Positions 50,214-58,525 of a stretch of 64,000 bases of DNA are shown one piece after another. The stretch covers positions 35,180 through 99,179 of the forward strand of contig JAFZPY010000130.1 of assembly GCA_017552475.1 (NCBI GenBank). Direction: 5' to 3'. Source of the DNA: Bacteroidales bacterium (GTDB taxonomy: Bacteria > Bacteroidota > Bacteroidia > Bacteroidales > UBA932). Below the pieces are notes generated by a model. The model ran no database searches and was not told the DNA's origin. It saw only the letters and a list, made by a program, of their open reading frames with translations. Numbering within the stretch: position 1 is the stretch's first letter; every line of letters starts with the position of its first letter. Made by a program: the position numbers and the translations under genes.

Positions 50214-51379
50214 TGAACACCAAAAGACACATAGCCATACTCGGCTCCACCGGCTCAATCGGACGCCAGACACTTGATGTTGTCCGCCAGCATCCGGACC
50301 TGTTCGAAGTGGAACTGATTACTGCCAACAACAGCGCCGGCCTTCTCGCTGAACAGGCCCGTGAATTCGACGTCAACAACGTAGTTATCTGCAATGAAAC
50401 CCTGTATGAGGGCCTGCGTGATGCCTTGTCCGACACCGACTCCAAAGTCTTTGCGGGCATGAGCTCAGTCTGCGACCTCGTCACTGCCGCCGACGTGGAC
50501 ATCGTCGTCGCGTCAATGGTTGGCTTCAGCGGTCTGCGACCCACCGTTGCGGCCATAAAGGCAGGCAAGACCATCGCCCTTGCCAACAAGGAGACACTTG
50601 TCGCTGCCGGGGCAGTGGTCATGGAACTCGCCGCCAGCCATCACGTCCCCATCCTTCCCATTGATTCGGAGCACTCCGCTATATTCCAATGCCTCCTAGG
50701 TGCCCAGGGTAATCATGTACGAAAGATACACCTTACTGCCTCTGGCGGACCTTTCCGCACATGGGAACGTGACCGGATAGCTGTCGCCACCAAGGACCAG
50801 GCCCTAAGGCATCCCAACTGGGACATGGGCGCAAAAATCACGATTGACAGCGCCACCATGATGAACAAGGGCTTCGAAGTGATCGAAGCCTGCTGGCTCT
50901 TCGACGTCTCTCCGGAACAGGTGCACGTCGTCGTGCATCCGGAGTCCGTCATTCACTCCATGGTGGAATTTGACGACGGCGCGGTGATGGCCCAGATGGG
51001 CTGCCCCGACATGAGGGAGCCTATACAGCTTGCCATAGCCTTTCCGGCCAGACTGCCTCTGAATAATAAAAAACTCGACTTCGCTGCGCTGGGTTCAATG
51101 TCATTCTTCGAACCGGACAGGGATAAATTCCCGTGTCTCCAGCTGGCGTTCGACGCTATGTCGCGCGGAGGCAATGTGCCGTGCGCGATGAATGCGGCGA
51201 ACGAGGCTGCCGTGGCAGCCTATCTCCACGACAGGATCTCTTTCTATGATATTCCGGCAGTGGTGAGCGACTGTATGTCTGGCGTTGATTTTGCAGCGAA
51301 GCCTTCGCTCGACGAAATCTTTGCTACCAACGACGAGGCTTTCCGCCGGGCACAGGAGCTGATAGACAGACACAAATGA
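50213..51379 (+). CDS. dxr: 1-deoxy-D-xylulose-5-phosphate reductoisomerase
   Basis: A 388-residue enzyme of the MEP isoprenoid pathway. The NADPH motif ILGSTGSIGRQTLDV is at residues 8-22, with LANKETLVAAG (about 123-133), PIDSEHSAIFQCL (about 149-161), LTASGGPF and the active-site TIDSATMMNKGFEVIEA (about 205-221). Length is standard. The start at 50213 is fixed by these motifs; a longer in-frame reading would overlap the M23 gene by 230 bp. Its last codons overlap rseP by 4 bp. It supplies precursors used by UppS. Confidence 0.97.
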   Translation: MNTKRHIAILGSTGSIGRQTLDVVRQHPDLFEVELITANNSAGLLAEQAREFDVNNVVICNETLYEGLRDALSDTDSKVFAGMSSVCDLVTAADVDIVVASMVGFSGLRPTVAAIKAGKTIALANKETLVAAGAVVMELAASHHVPILPIDSEHSAIFQCLLGAQGNHVRKIHLTASGGPFRTWERDRIAVATKDQALRHPNWDMGAKITIDSATMMNKGFEVIEACWLFDVSPEQVHVVVHPESVIHSMVEFDDGAVMAQMGCPDMREPIQLAIAFPARLPLNNKKLDFAALGSMSFFEPDRDKFPCLQLAFDAMSRGGNVPCAMNAANEAAVAAYLHDRISFYDIPAVVSDCMSGVDFAAKPSLDEIFATNDEAFRRAQELIDRHK

Positions 51380-52716
51380 TCGCCATTTTCAAGATATTGC
51401 AGGTAATTCTCGCCTTGTCCGTGCTCATACTTGTTCACGAACTGGGGCATTTTACATTTGCCAAACTTTTCCGTATCCGCGTTGACAAGTTTTTCCTGTT
51501 CTTTGACGTGGGAGGTGCGTTTATTTTCAGCACTAAGCGTTCCGGGTGGTTTTTGAAGATATGTCCCGCTGCGGCCGGCTGGGAGACCGAATACGGTATC
51601 GGATGGCTGCCGCTTGGCGGATATTGCAAGATAAACGGCATGGTGGACGAGTCCATGGACACCGCCATGCTGCGCGAGGAACCCAAGCCCTGGGAGTTCA
51701 GGACCAAGCCGGTGTGGCAGAGGTTGCTGGTGATGGCAGGCGGAGTGATGTACAACTTCATCTTTGCCATCCTTATATATATTGCCATGTTGGACATCTG
51801 GGGCAGTTCGTATATCAGCAATGAAAGCAACCGCATTTATGTCAATGAACTGGCTTACGAGATGGGGTTCCGCACGGGAGACCGCATATTGCGGTTTGAC
51901 GATTATGAGCCCCGGGATTTCGGTATGCTTCAGGCTGACCTTGCAAGGAGGGATGTCCGTAAGGCCGTTGTTCTGAGGGGGGCGGATACGCTGGATATTT
52001 ATATTGACCAGTCCATGATAGGGGCGGTGCTGAATTCCCCCGGAATGTTTGACCTGGCGGTGCCGTTTGTCATCGACTCGGTGATGGCAGGTTCGCCGAA
52101 TTATGAAGCCGGGCTGCGCCATGGTGACAGGATTGTGTCGATTATGGGCTTGCCGGTGGAGTTTGTGCAGGATTCGCGCAAGATGCTGGCAGAGTATCGT
52201 GGCGCGCCGGTAGAGGCCGGTGTTGTGCGAGGACGGGATTCTCTCGTGATGTCGTTGCAAGTGGATACTCTGGGCCGGCTGGGAGTGTATACCGTGATGC
52301 CTGGCATTGACCGGAGGGAGTATTCGCTCATTGAAGCTGTGCCTGCTGGAATAGGATTGACATTCAGTAATATAGGCGGGTATGTGCGGGATTTGAAACT
52401 GGTGTTCACCCCGAGTACGGAGGCGTACAAGTCGGTGGGAAGTTTCATTTCCATCGGCCAGGTGTTCCCGTCGGCGTGGGATTGGTATCGTTTCATGTCG
52501 CTGCTCGCAATTTTGTCTATTATGTTGGGCGTGATGAACTTACTGCCTGTGCCGGGACTGGATGGAGGGCATATCGTGTTCGGATTGTTTGAACTCTTTA
52601 CGGGTCGTAAGCCCGGACTGCGGGTGATGGAGGTGGCGCAGGTCATCGGCATGGTGCTGCTCCTGTTGCTGATGGTATTGGCCTTCGGCAATGACATCGG
52701 GAGACTTATAGGTTGA
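51376..52716 (+). CDS. rseP: site-2 RIP metalloprotease RseP
   Basis: A 446-residue intramembrane metalloprotease. The active site HELGHFTFAK is in the first transmembrane segment (about 20-30), and the second ligand motif NLLPVPGLDGGHI is near 388-400. Between them are PDZ-like domains (about 155-310), with GFRTGDRILRF and GLRHGDRIVSI as the peptide-binding turns. It cleaves transmembrane anti-sigma factors or remnant signal peptides after a first cut. It overlaps dxr by 4 bp and is followed by a DUF4837 lipoprotein; dxr-rseP adjacency is common. Confidence 0.94.
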   Translation: MIAIFKILQVILALSVLILVHELGHFTFAKLFRIRVDKFFLFFDVGGAFIFSTKRSGWFLKICPAAAGWETEYGIGWLPLGGYCKINGMVDESMDTAMLREEPKPWEFRTKPVWQRLLVMAGGVMYNFIFAILIYIAMLDIWGSSYISNESNRIYVNELAYEMGFRTGDRILRFDDYEPRDFGMLQADLARRDVRKAVVLRGADTLDIYIDQSMIGAVLNSPGMFDLAVPFVIDSVMAGSPNYEAGLRHGDRIVSIMGLPVEFVQDSRKMLAEYRGAPVEAGVVRGRDSLVMSLQVDTLGRLGVYTVMPGIDRREYSLIEAVPAGIGLTFSNIGGYVRDLKLVFTPSTEAYKSVGSFISIGQVFPSAWDWYRFMSLLAILSIMLGVMNLLPVPGLDGGHIVFGLFELFTGRKPGLRVMEVAQVIGMVLLLLLMVLAFGNDIGRLIG

Positions 52717-52724
52717 TAAACTAA

Positions 52725-52732
52725 TAACTTTG
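52725..52732 (+). promoter_or_regulatory. possible promoter core (TAACTTTG) for the DUF4837 lipoprotein
   Basis: TAACTTTG ends 4 bp before the start codon. If used, the transcript would be leaderless. It could also be a chance match, since the gene can be read from the dxr-rseP transcript. Confidence 0.3.
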
Positions 52733-52736
52733 TGAT

Positions 52737-53726
52737 ATGAAGAAATCATTGATACTCATAGCGGTATGCATTATCCTCACGCTCGCCGGAGGGTGTACCC
52801 GCAACAAAAAGTCACTTCTTCCCAACATCAGCGGCAAGGCGGGTGAAGTGGTCGTCGTGATTGACCGTGACTCATGGGAGGGTAATCTTGGTTCCGAGAC
52901 ACGTTCCATTCTCGCTTCGGATTGTCCCTATCTTGCGCAGAGGGAACCGATGTTCAACGTCACAAACGTTCCTCCTGCCAGCTTCACAAGTCTTTTCAAG
53001 GTGCATCGCAACATTGTCCTGATGAACGTCAATCCGCAGATCCAGGAGACCGGCGTGGTGTACAAGCATGATGAATGGGCCCATCCGCAGGCAATCGTGC
53101 AGATCAATGCCCATGATGCCGACGAGGCTATAGTGGTGCTGCGGGATAATTCTGCAAGTATCCTGGAGTTCCTGGAGCAGGCCGAGCGCGACCGCATCAT
53201 TGCCAATTCCATCCTCTACGAGGAGAAGGGCCTCCGTCTTCCGGTCGAGGCGGTCTCCGGAGGACGCCTGCATCTGCCCAGCGGTTACAAGTTGCGCAAG
53301 CAGACCGACGATTTCGTGTGGATTGCCGATGACAAGCAGTATACAAATCAGTATATACTCGTGTTCAAGTATCCGGTATCGGGTCGTCAGCCACTTGAGA
53401 GCAAAACCCTTCTTGACAATATCAACTCCATACTTCAGGCAAATGTCCCCGGCATGGTCGATAACTCCTATATGGTGACGTCGGATGCCATGCCTGTCAC
53501 TTTTACCAACCTGACATACCGTCAGCGCCAGTTCGTGCAGGTGAGGGGATTCTGGGAGGTGTACAATGACTACATGGGAGGACCTTTCGTGGCCCATGCG
53601 TTCTACAGCAAGGACGGAAAGGATATAATTGTGTTGTATGCTTTTGTGTATGCTCCCAGGTATGACAAGCGCCTGTATTTCCGTCAGGTAGAGTCAATGC
53701 TCTATTCTTTCGAGTGGGTAAAGTGA
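52737..53726 (+). CDS. DUF4837 lipoprotein
   Basis: A 329-residue lipoprotein (lipobox LAGGC, Cys20). The body matches DUF4837 of Bacteroidota: a first block KAGEVVVVIDRDSWEG, DCPYLAQREPMFNV, a central NIVLMNVNP, and a second half with TDDFVWIADDKQYTNQYILVFKYP and PFVAHAFYSKDGKDIIVLYAFVYAP. The family is conserved in this phylum without a known function. Two similar half-domains (about 35-170 and 185-325) suggest an internal duplication; this is my reading. It lies 20 bp after rseP, so an envelope role is likely. Confidence 0.82.
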   Translation: MKKSLILIAVCIILTLAGGCTRNKKSLLPNISGKAGEVVVVIDRDSWEGNLGSETRSILASDCPYLAQREPMFNVTNVPPASFTSLFKVHRNIVLMNVNPQIQETGVVYKHDEWAHPQAIVQINAHDADEAIVVLRDNSASILEFLEQAERDRIIANSILYEEKGLRLPVEAVSGGRLHLPSGYKLRKQTDDFVWIADDKQYTNQYILVFKYPVSGRQPLESKTLLDNINSILQANVPGMVDNSYMVTSDAMPVTFTNLTYRQRQFVQVRGFWEVYNDYMGGPFVAHAFYSKDGKDIIVLYAFVYAPRYDKRLYFRQVESMLYSFEWVK

Positions 53727-53756
53727 TACCATGGCCCGAGAAAAAGGCTAAATATT

Positions 53757-53787
53757 TTTGGGAAGTAAAAATTATTTCTTAACTTTG
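53757..53787 (+). promoter_or_regulatory. full promoter (TTTG-N19-TAACTTTG) for tRNA-Glu and rpsT
   Basis: TTTG at 53757-53760 and TAACTTTG at 53780-53787, with a 19-bp spacer, give a good match to the Bacteroidota consensus 32 bp before tRNA-Glu. Confidence 0.75.
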
Positions 53788-53819
53788 CACTCCATTTGAA
53801 CCGGAAGGTTCGAATAGCC

Positions 53820-53894
53820 GGTGGGTTCGTATAACGGTTAGTACTCGAGATTTTCATTCTCGCAATAGGAGTTCGATTCTCCTACCCACTACCA
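53820..53894 (+). tRNA. tRNA-Glu(TTC), CCA encoded
   Basis: The sequence folds as a tRNA with acceptor GGTGGGT/ACCCACT, anticodon loop TTTTCAT (TTC), T-arm AGGAG-TTCGATT-CTCCT and an encoded CCA. It lies 19 bp before rpsT and probably shares its transcript. Confidence 0.95.
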
Positions 53895-53913
53895 GATAAT
53901 AAAAATAGAAACA

Positions 53914-54168
53914 ATGGCAAACACAAAATCTGCTCAGAAAGCCGTTCGCCAGAGCGAAAGGCACAGACTGCATAACAGATATTATGCAAAGACTACGAGG
54001 AACGCGATTCGCGACCTCAGAAACACAACCGACAAAGCCGCAGCACAGGAAGGCGCCCCCAAGGTCTACGCGATGATTGATAAGCTCGCAAAGATTGGCG
54101 TTATCCACAAGAACAAAGCGGCCAACCTCAAGAGCGGTCTTGCACAGTACATCAACAAGCTTGCGTAG
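53914..54168 (+). CDS. rpsT: 30S ribosomal protein S20
   Basis: An 84-residue basic protein that binds 16S rRNA. The opening [21 protein letters not shown] and the helical hairpin ([38 protein letters not shown]-type C-terminus, read across residues 25-80) match S20. The Bacteroidota version is typically this length. It lies between tRNA-Glu and a terminator, followed by tRNA-Pro. Confidence 0.95.
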   Translation: MANTKSAQKAVRQSERHRLHNRYYAKTTRNAIRDLRNTTDKAAAQEGAPKVYAMIDKLAKIGVIHKNKAANLKSGLAQYINKLA

Positions 54169-54190
54169 GCTGCCTGGGAAAAGGCTTAGG

Positions 54191-54216
54191 GAGCTGCCGG
54201 ATGCAGCTCTTTTTTT
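54191..54216 (+). terminator. terminator after rpsT
   Basis: Perfect 7-bp stem GAGCTGC / GCAGCTC, 5-nt loop and seven T residues, 22 bp after the rpsT stop. Confidence 0.88.
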
Positions 54217-54221
54217 ATCAT

Positions 54222-54298
54222 CGGGATGTAGCGCAGTTGGCTAGCGCACCACGTTCGGGACGTGGGGGTCGTCCGTTCGAGTCGGATCATCCCGACCA
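54222..54298 (+). tRNA. tRNA-Pro(CGG), CCA encoded
   Basis: The acceptor CGGGATG/CATCCCG, anticodon stem-loop CCACG-TTCGGGA-CGTGG (anticodon CGG), T-loop GTTCGAG and an encoded CCA define tRNA-Pro. It begins only 6 bp after the rpsT terminator, so it may depend on read-through or an undetected promoter. Confidence 0.95.
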
Positions 54299-54324
54299 CA
54301 ATGAGTTGATTTAGGATTTACGTG

Positions 54325-54358
54325 CCGGAAAGTCGTCTTGACTTTCCGGTCTTTTTTT
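54325..54358 (+). terminator. terminator after tRNA-Pro
   Basis: Perfect 10-bp stem CCGGAAAGTC / GACTTTCCGG with loop GTCTT, then a T run. Confidence 0.88.
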
Positions 54359-54383
54359 GTTTTTAGGCGCTGTTTGTGGGAAA

Positions 54384-54417
54384 ATAAAAAAGCGTTCAGC
54401 ATTGATGCTGAACGCTT
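54384..54417 (-). terminator. terminator of tRNA-Asn
   Basis: On the minus strand a perfect 12-bp stem (AGCGTTCAGCAT and its complement) with a 2-nt centre is followed by a T run, 7 bp after the tRNA-Asn 3' end. Confidence 0.85.
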
Positions 54418-54423
54418 TCGGAG

Positions 54424-54497
54424 CTCCTCAAGTAGGACTTGAACCTACGACCCTCTGATTAACAGTCAGATGCTCTAACCAACTGAGCTATTGAGGA
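54424..54497 (-). tRNA. tRNA-Asn(GTT)
   Basis: On the minus strand the acceptor TCCTCAA/TTGAGGA, anticodon loop CTGTTAA (GTT) and T-loop GTTCAAG give tRNA-Asn. CCA is not encoded, unlike the two plus-strand tRNAs nearby. It is convergent with tRNA-Pro. Confidence 0.95.
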
Positions 54498-54515
54498 ATT
54501 TCCCTTTCGGGATTG

Positions 54516-54523
54516 CAAAGGTA
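54516..54523 (-). promoter_or_regulatory. promoter core (TACCTTTG) for tRNA-Asn
   Basis: On the minus strand this reads TACCTTTG, 18 bp before the tRNA 5' end. It is divergent from an identical core at 54567 on the plus strand. Confidence 0.65.
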
Positions 54524-54566
54524 CAAAGAAATCCCGACTCTGCAAATTTTTTTAAAGAAATTTTTT

Positions 54567-54574
54567 TACCTTTG
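54567..54574 (+). promoter_or_regulatory. promoter core (TACCTTTG) for the HU-CCDC81 gene
   Basis: TACCTTTG, 25 bp before the start at 54600, matching TAnnTTTG. Confidence 0.65.
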
Positions 54575-54599
54575 TAAAGTAACCAGCAAAAACCTTGAA

Positions 54600-55394
54600 A
54601 TGGACATCGATCTGCTCTCCAAAATGGTCAAGGAAATCATTCTTGACAATGATGCGGTCACTCTCCCCGGCATCGGTAGTTTCGTCGCCGAGATGGTACC
54701 GTCCGTGTTCTCAGACAAAGGCTATACCATCAACCCTCCCTATCGCAGGCTGTATTTTTCCCCGAAGCAGGGGAGCGATACCCTGCTTGTTGACTTTTAC
54801 GCTTCGACCAACGGAGTCGGCAAAGACGACGCTGTGAGGATCATCGTGGATTTCCTTTCCGAGATGAAGGAAGTTCTCCGCTCCAAGAAGATCGTTGTAT
54901 TCCCCGGCCTTGGAAGGCTCCGTGCGACCAAGGAGAACAATTTCTTTTTTGTCTCCGATGAGGACCTTGATATCTATCCCGCCGGTTTTGGCCTTCGCCC
55001 TGTGTCATTAAAGACACATGTCGAGACAGAAGAGGAAGTCTCCGCGGCCGTGGAAGAACTCAAGTCGATGCTTGACAAGGAAGCTGTGGCAGCACCTGTC
55101 GAGACTCCGGCGGAGGCAATGGCCCCGATAGCCGAAGAAGCTGTCGTCACTGAAGAACCTGCTGTGGCAGAGGAACCAGCCGTCTCAGAGAAACCGGCCG
55201 CTTCTGAGGAGCCTGTCGCTGTTGCGGAGGAAGAACCTTCTGACCGCGGTGACAGATGGATTGCAGCTGTCGCTGTTGTATTTGCAGTGGCGGTTGTGTT
55301 GCTGGTCGGCTTCATGTTGCTGGGAAGGTTGGCGCCCGATGTGGTGGACCGCCTCCTTTATACCCGGGAACAGCTTGAAATTTTGCATTATTAA
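54600..55394 (+). CDS. HU-CCDC81-type membrane protein without SPOR domain
   Basis: A 264-residue protein. Residues 1-60 and 62-130 are two HU/CCDC81-like modules (ITLPGIGSF-type LPGIGSFVAEMVPSV, then VFPGLGRLRATKENNFFFV), which in Bacteroidota are thought to sit in the cytoplasm. A Glu/Ala/Pro/Val-rich linker with repeated EEPAV-type units follows (about 155-215), then one transmembrane helix (about 218-240) and a short tail. Most homologues end in a periplasmic SPOR domain, and here only about 24 residues follow the helix. The start at 54600 is chosen after the promoter core; upstream in-frame codons lie in the promoter. Confidence 0.75.
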   Translation: MDIDLLSKMVKEIILDNDAVTLPGIGSFVAEMVPSVFSDKGYTINPPYRRLYFSPKQGSDTLLVDFYASTNGVGKDDAVRIIVDFLSEMKEVLRSKKIVVFPGLGRLRATKENNFFFVSDEDLDIYPAGFGLRPVSLKTHVETEEEVSAAVEELKSMLDKEAVAAPVETPAEAMAPIAEEAVVTEEPAVAEEPAVSEKPAASEEPVAVAEEEPSDRGDRWIAAVAVVFAVAVVLLVGFMLLGRLAPDVVDRLLYTREQLEILHY

Positions 55395-55397
55395 TTG

Positions 55398-55405
55398 TAC
55401 ATTTG
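55398..55405 (+). promoter_or_regulatory. promoter core (TACATTTG) for the thioesterase gene
   Basis: TACATTTG begins 3 bp after the preceding stop and 23 bp before the next ATG. Confidence 0.55.
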
Positions 55406-55428
55406 CAGCCCGAAGACACACTTGTATC

Positions 55429-56199
55429 ATGGGCAACGTAGAAGTATATAGAGAACAGAATAAATTTTGCCGGGATATGACAATCCCGTGCTATTATACA
55501 GATGCCGCTTTCACCCTGAAGCCGGCATCTTTTATGGATATGGCCCAGGAGATGGCTTATTGGGCTGCCCAGATGCTTGGTTTCGGTTATGACGACCTTC
55601 AGGTGCATCATACGGCATGGGTGCTCTCGAGGATGCATTATCATTTCGAGAATCCGCCGAAGTGGAGAGACAAGGTGACGCTGAAGACCTGGCACAAGGG
55701 TGCAGACGGCCTGTTTTTTCTGCGTGATTTCATCTTGCAGTCTCCGGAAGGCGCTCCTTTGGTGACATGCACCACTTCCTGGCTTGTGATGGATACGGAG
55801 ACGAGACGCCTGGTACGCGATCCCATAGGAAGCGGAATGCTGCGTTTTGACGGTATAGGCGATGGCGATGCTATAGTCGAGAGGGCTCCCAAGGTAGTGA
55901 TGCCCGGGGGAGTCGAAGCCGAAGCAGCCGGCAGCCATATCGTGGCGTACTCGGATATTGACATTATCGGCCACACGAATAATGCCAGGTACGTTGTGAT
56001 GGCGATGGATGCGATTGACTATTCCGAACTCTCTTCCAGGAGGGTAAAAGATATATATATCAATTTCAATAAAGAAACCACCGTCGGCGAGACGATCCTT
56101 CTTTCAAGGACACGCGAAGAGAACGCCGAGGGACTGGTATATTATGTGGAAGGCACTGTGGACGGCAAGTCTGCTTTCACGGTTAAGATTGTTTTGTAA
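55429..56199 (+). CDS. acyl-ACP thioesterase
   Basis: A 256-residue double hot-dog protein of the FatA/FatB-like acyl-ACP thioesterase family. The first hot dog has the long helix near MDMAQEMAYWAAQMLGFGYDDL and the strand WHKGADGLFFLRDFIL. The second has the DIIGHTNNARYVVMAMDAI helix (about 185-203), where the His/Asn residues correspond to the family's active-site region. It releases free fatty acids from acyl-ACP. The start at 55429 is chosen 23 bp after a promoter core, because a longer reading would overlap the HU gene. AspT-type transporter follows 5 bp later. Confidence 0.88.
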   Translation: MGNVEVYREQNKFCRDMTIPCYYTDAAFTLKPASFMDMAQEMAYWAAQMLGFGYDDLQVHHTAWVLSRMHYHFENPPKWRDKVTLKTWHKGADGLFFLRDFILQSPEGAPLVTCTTSWLVMDTETRRLVRDPIGSGMLRFDGIGDGDAIVERAPKVVMPGGVEAEAAGSHIVAYSDIDIIGHTNNARYVVMAMDAIDYSELSSRRVKDIYINFNKETTVGETILLSRTREENAEGLVYYVEGTVDGKSAFTVKIVL

Positions 56200-56204
56200 A
56201 GGTT

Positions 56205-57890
56205 ATGCACGATTTGTTTTTCGGGACCGGCGTAGGACACTCGATCATGCTGATTTCTTTTGTAATCGGTATGGGCATGTTCCTCGGCAGGTTCAAACTC
56301 AAGGGAGTCTCCCTCGGTTCGACATGGATTTTGTTCATCGGTATCATAGTCAGTCACTTCGGGTTCCGTTCCGACCCGGGTACCCTGCATTTCGTCAAGG
56401 AGTTCGGCCTCATACTGTTCGTGTTCTCCATTGGTCTGCAGGTGGGCCCCGGTTTCTTCCATTCATTCAAATCGGGCGGAGTGAAGATGAATCTGATGGC
56501 TGTATTCAACGTGCTTATGGCTGTCGTGTGCACCCTGATCATATCGCAAGTTACGGGCGAGGACCTTCCGACTATGACGGGGGTCATGTCGGGCGCTGTA
56601 ACCAACACCCCCGGACTCGGTGCTGCTCAGCAGACATACATTGATGTGGCTTCCGGCAGTTTCCTCTCCCAGGTGGAGGCATCCAGGGCCGCTTCGGCGC
56701 TGGCTTCGGGATATGCCGTCGCATATCCGCTCGGCGTTATCGGGGTACTGCTCCTTCTGATAGTGTTCAAGGGTATTTTCAAGGTTGATATTGATAAAGA
56801 GCGCAAGGCGATAGAGGAGTCCGAGTCCGGAGCAAACAACGCCCGCCGCATGCATGTCAAGGTGGCCAATCCGGCGCTGTTTGGAAAGAAACTCAATGAG
56901 TTACCCGGAGATGCGGCTTCCAGCTTCATCGTTTCGCGTATCATGAGGGACGGTGAGATTTCCATTCCGGACAATGATACGGTTCTAGAAAAAGATGACA
57001 TACTCCTGCTTGTGGTATCTACCAAGGATGTTGACGCGCTTCATATTCTCTTCGGTGAGGAGGTCAATCTACATGTTGACGACTGGCTCAAGCAGGATCA
57101 CAAATATGTAGTCAGGAAACTCGTCGTGACAAAGTCACGCCTTACCGGCCGCAAGATCCGTGAGCTTGATATCCGTCACCTCTATGGAGTGAATATTACA
57201 CGAATCATACGTTCTGGTGTCGAGATTGTCGCTACCCCCAACTCATATATCCAGATGGGAGACCGTCTTCTAGCCGTAGGTCCCGAGGTCGGTATCGAGA
57301 AGGTGTCCAAGCTTGTCGGCAACACCAGCAATGCCCTGGACAAACCCAACATTGTGCCCATTTTCCTCGGCGTGGTATTCGGTATCATCTTTGGCTCTAT
57401 ACCTATCAAGTTCCCCGGCATTCCGCAGGCTATCAAACTCGGCCTTGCAGGAGGCCCGCTGATTATTGCCATCCTTCTTGGCTATTTCGGCCCCCGTTAC
57501 AGAATTACAACCTATACCACCACCAGCGCAAACCTTATGATGCGTGAGATGGGCATCTGTCTTTTCCTCGCGGCGGTCGGTATCGGAGCAGGTGAAAATT
57601 TCGTAAGCTCCATCCTGGGCGGAGGATACCTCTGGATTGTATATGGCTTGATCATAACCCTTGTGCCCGTCACCCTGACCATCATTATATCAAGGCTTGT
57701 ATTCAAGTTCAATTATTTCCAGATCAGTGGCCTTGTGTCAGGTTCAACGACCAATCCTCCCGTGCTTGCGTTCGCGCAGAGCCAGTATGGCTCCGAGTAT
57801 ACATCGGTCAACTATGCCACAGTCTACCCTCTTACCATGTTCATGAGGGTGCTTGCTGCGCAGTTGCTTATCCTCATAGCGTTTGCATAG
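56205..57890 (+). CDS. aspartate:alanine exchanger family transporter (AspT/YidE type)
   Basis: A 561-residue inner-membrane protein with two membrane halves of about five helices each (about 5-180 and 385-561), separated by two TrkA-C/RCK-C-type cytosolic domains (about 215-380; PGDAASSFIVSRIMRDGEISIP, then VTKSRLTGRKIRELDI). Inverted-repeat signature motifs are visible as GAVTNTPGLGAAQQ (about 128-141) and SGSTTNPPVLAFAQSQYG (about 520-537). Characterised relatives exchange Asp and Ala; this protein's substrate is not known. It lies 2 bp before the Nudix gene. Confidence 0.9.
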   Translation: MHDLFFGTGVGHSIMLISFVIGMGMFLGRFKLKGVSLGSTWILFIGIIVSHFGFRSDPGTLHFVKEFGLILFVFSIGLQVGPGFFHSFKSGGVKMNLMAVFNVLMAVVCTLIISQVTGEDLPTMTGVMSGAVTNTPGLGAAQQTYIDVASGSFLSQVEASRAASALASGYAVAYPLGVIGVLLLLIVFKGIFKVDIDKERKAIEESESGANNARRMHVKVANPALFGKKLNELPGDAASSFIVSRIMRDGEISIPDNDTVLEKDDILLLVVSTKDVDALHILFGEEVNLHVDDWLKQDHKYVVRKLVVTKSRLTGRKIRELDIRHLYGVNITRIIRSGVEIVATPNSYIQMGDRLLAVGPEVGIEKVSKLVGNTSNALDKPNIVPIFLGVVFGIIFGSIPIKFPGIPQAIKLGLAGGPLIIAILLGYFGPRYRITTYTTTSANLMMREMGICLFLAAVGIGAGENFVSSILGGGYLWIVYGLIITLVPVTLTIIISRLVFKFNYFQISGLVSGSTTNPPVLAFAQSQYGSEYTSVNYATVYPLTMFMRVLAAQLLILIAFA

Positions 57891-57892
57891 TC

Positions 57893-58480
57893 ATGCCTGA
57901 GCTGTTTTATCCGTCCGAGCCGGCTTCAATATTGCCGAAACCCACTGCCGACAATCCGGTTCCTTATGATGGCACTGAGACGGAAATGCTTCCTGTCGTC
58001 GAACCAAACGGGGTAGTGATCGGCCAGGCGTCACGAAGATACGCTCACGAATGCAGGCTGCTGCATCCGGTGGTGCATCTCCATATCATAAACCGTATGG
58101 GCCGTCTGTACATCCAGAAGCGGTCCATGTCCAAAAAGCTCCTTCCCGGCTATTGGGACACGGCGGTCGGCGGGCATGTTTCATACGGCGAAAATGTCGT
58201 TGAAGCGCTGTGCCGTGAGGCGTCGGAAGAACTCTCGTTTGTCGGCTTCAATCCTGTCTGTCTCGGCAGCTATGTGTGGGAAAGCCCTACAGAGAGGGAA
58301 CTGGTGCATGTTTTTGCCACAGTAGGCAATTTCTCCCTTACTCCTGACCATGACGAGGTATCGGACGGGAGGTATTGGGACATGAAAGATATAGAAGATA
58401 ATTTGGGTAAATCCGTATTTACACCTAACTTTGAACAAGAATTCCAGAGAATCCGCCCTTCGTTGGAAGCATTGTTGTAA
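57893..58480 (+). CDS. Nudix hydrolase
   Basis: A 195-residue protein with an N-terminal extension (about 1-50) and a Nudix fold. The Nudix box runs from GGHVSYGENVVEAL to REASEELSFVG (about 98-125) with the consensus GX5EX7REUXEEXGU essentially satisfied. The sequence before it, VHLHIINRMGRLYIQKRS, resembles isopentenyl-diphosphate-isomerase-like Nudix proteins, but IPP isomerase's full motif set is not clear. The substrate is unknown. It starts 2 bp after the transporter gene and precedes the peptidoglycan-salvage genes. Confidence 0.85.
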   Translation: MPELFYPSEPASILPKPTADNPVPYDGTETEMLPVVEPNGVVIGQASRRYAHECRLLHPVVHLHIINRMGRLYIQKRSMSKKLLPGYWDTAVGGHVSYGENVVEALCREASEELSFVGFNPVCLGSYVWESPTERELVHVFATVGNFSLTPDHDEVSDGRYWDMKDIEDNLGKSVFTPNFEQEFQRIRPSLEALL

Positions 58481-58525
58481 TTCCTTTTAACATCGCTTAT
58501 AACCAATATATAATATACACACACC

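Noticed and set aside
51244-52260. A 338-codon minus-strand open frame across dxr and rseP
   Set aside because: It crosses two confidently identified genes and contains many His and Gln residues typical of a shadow frame.
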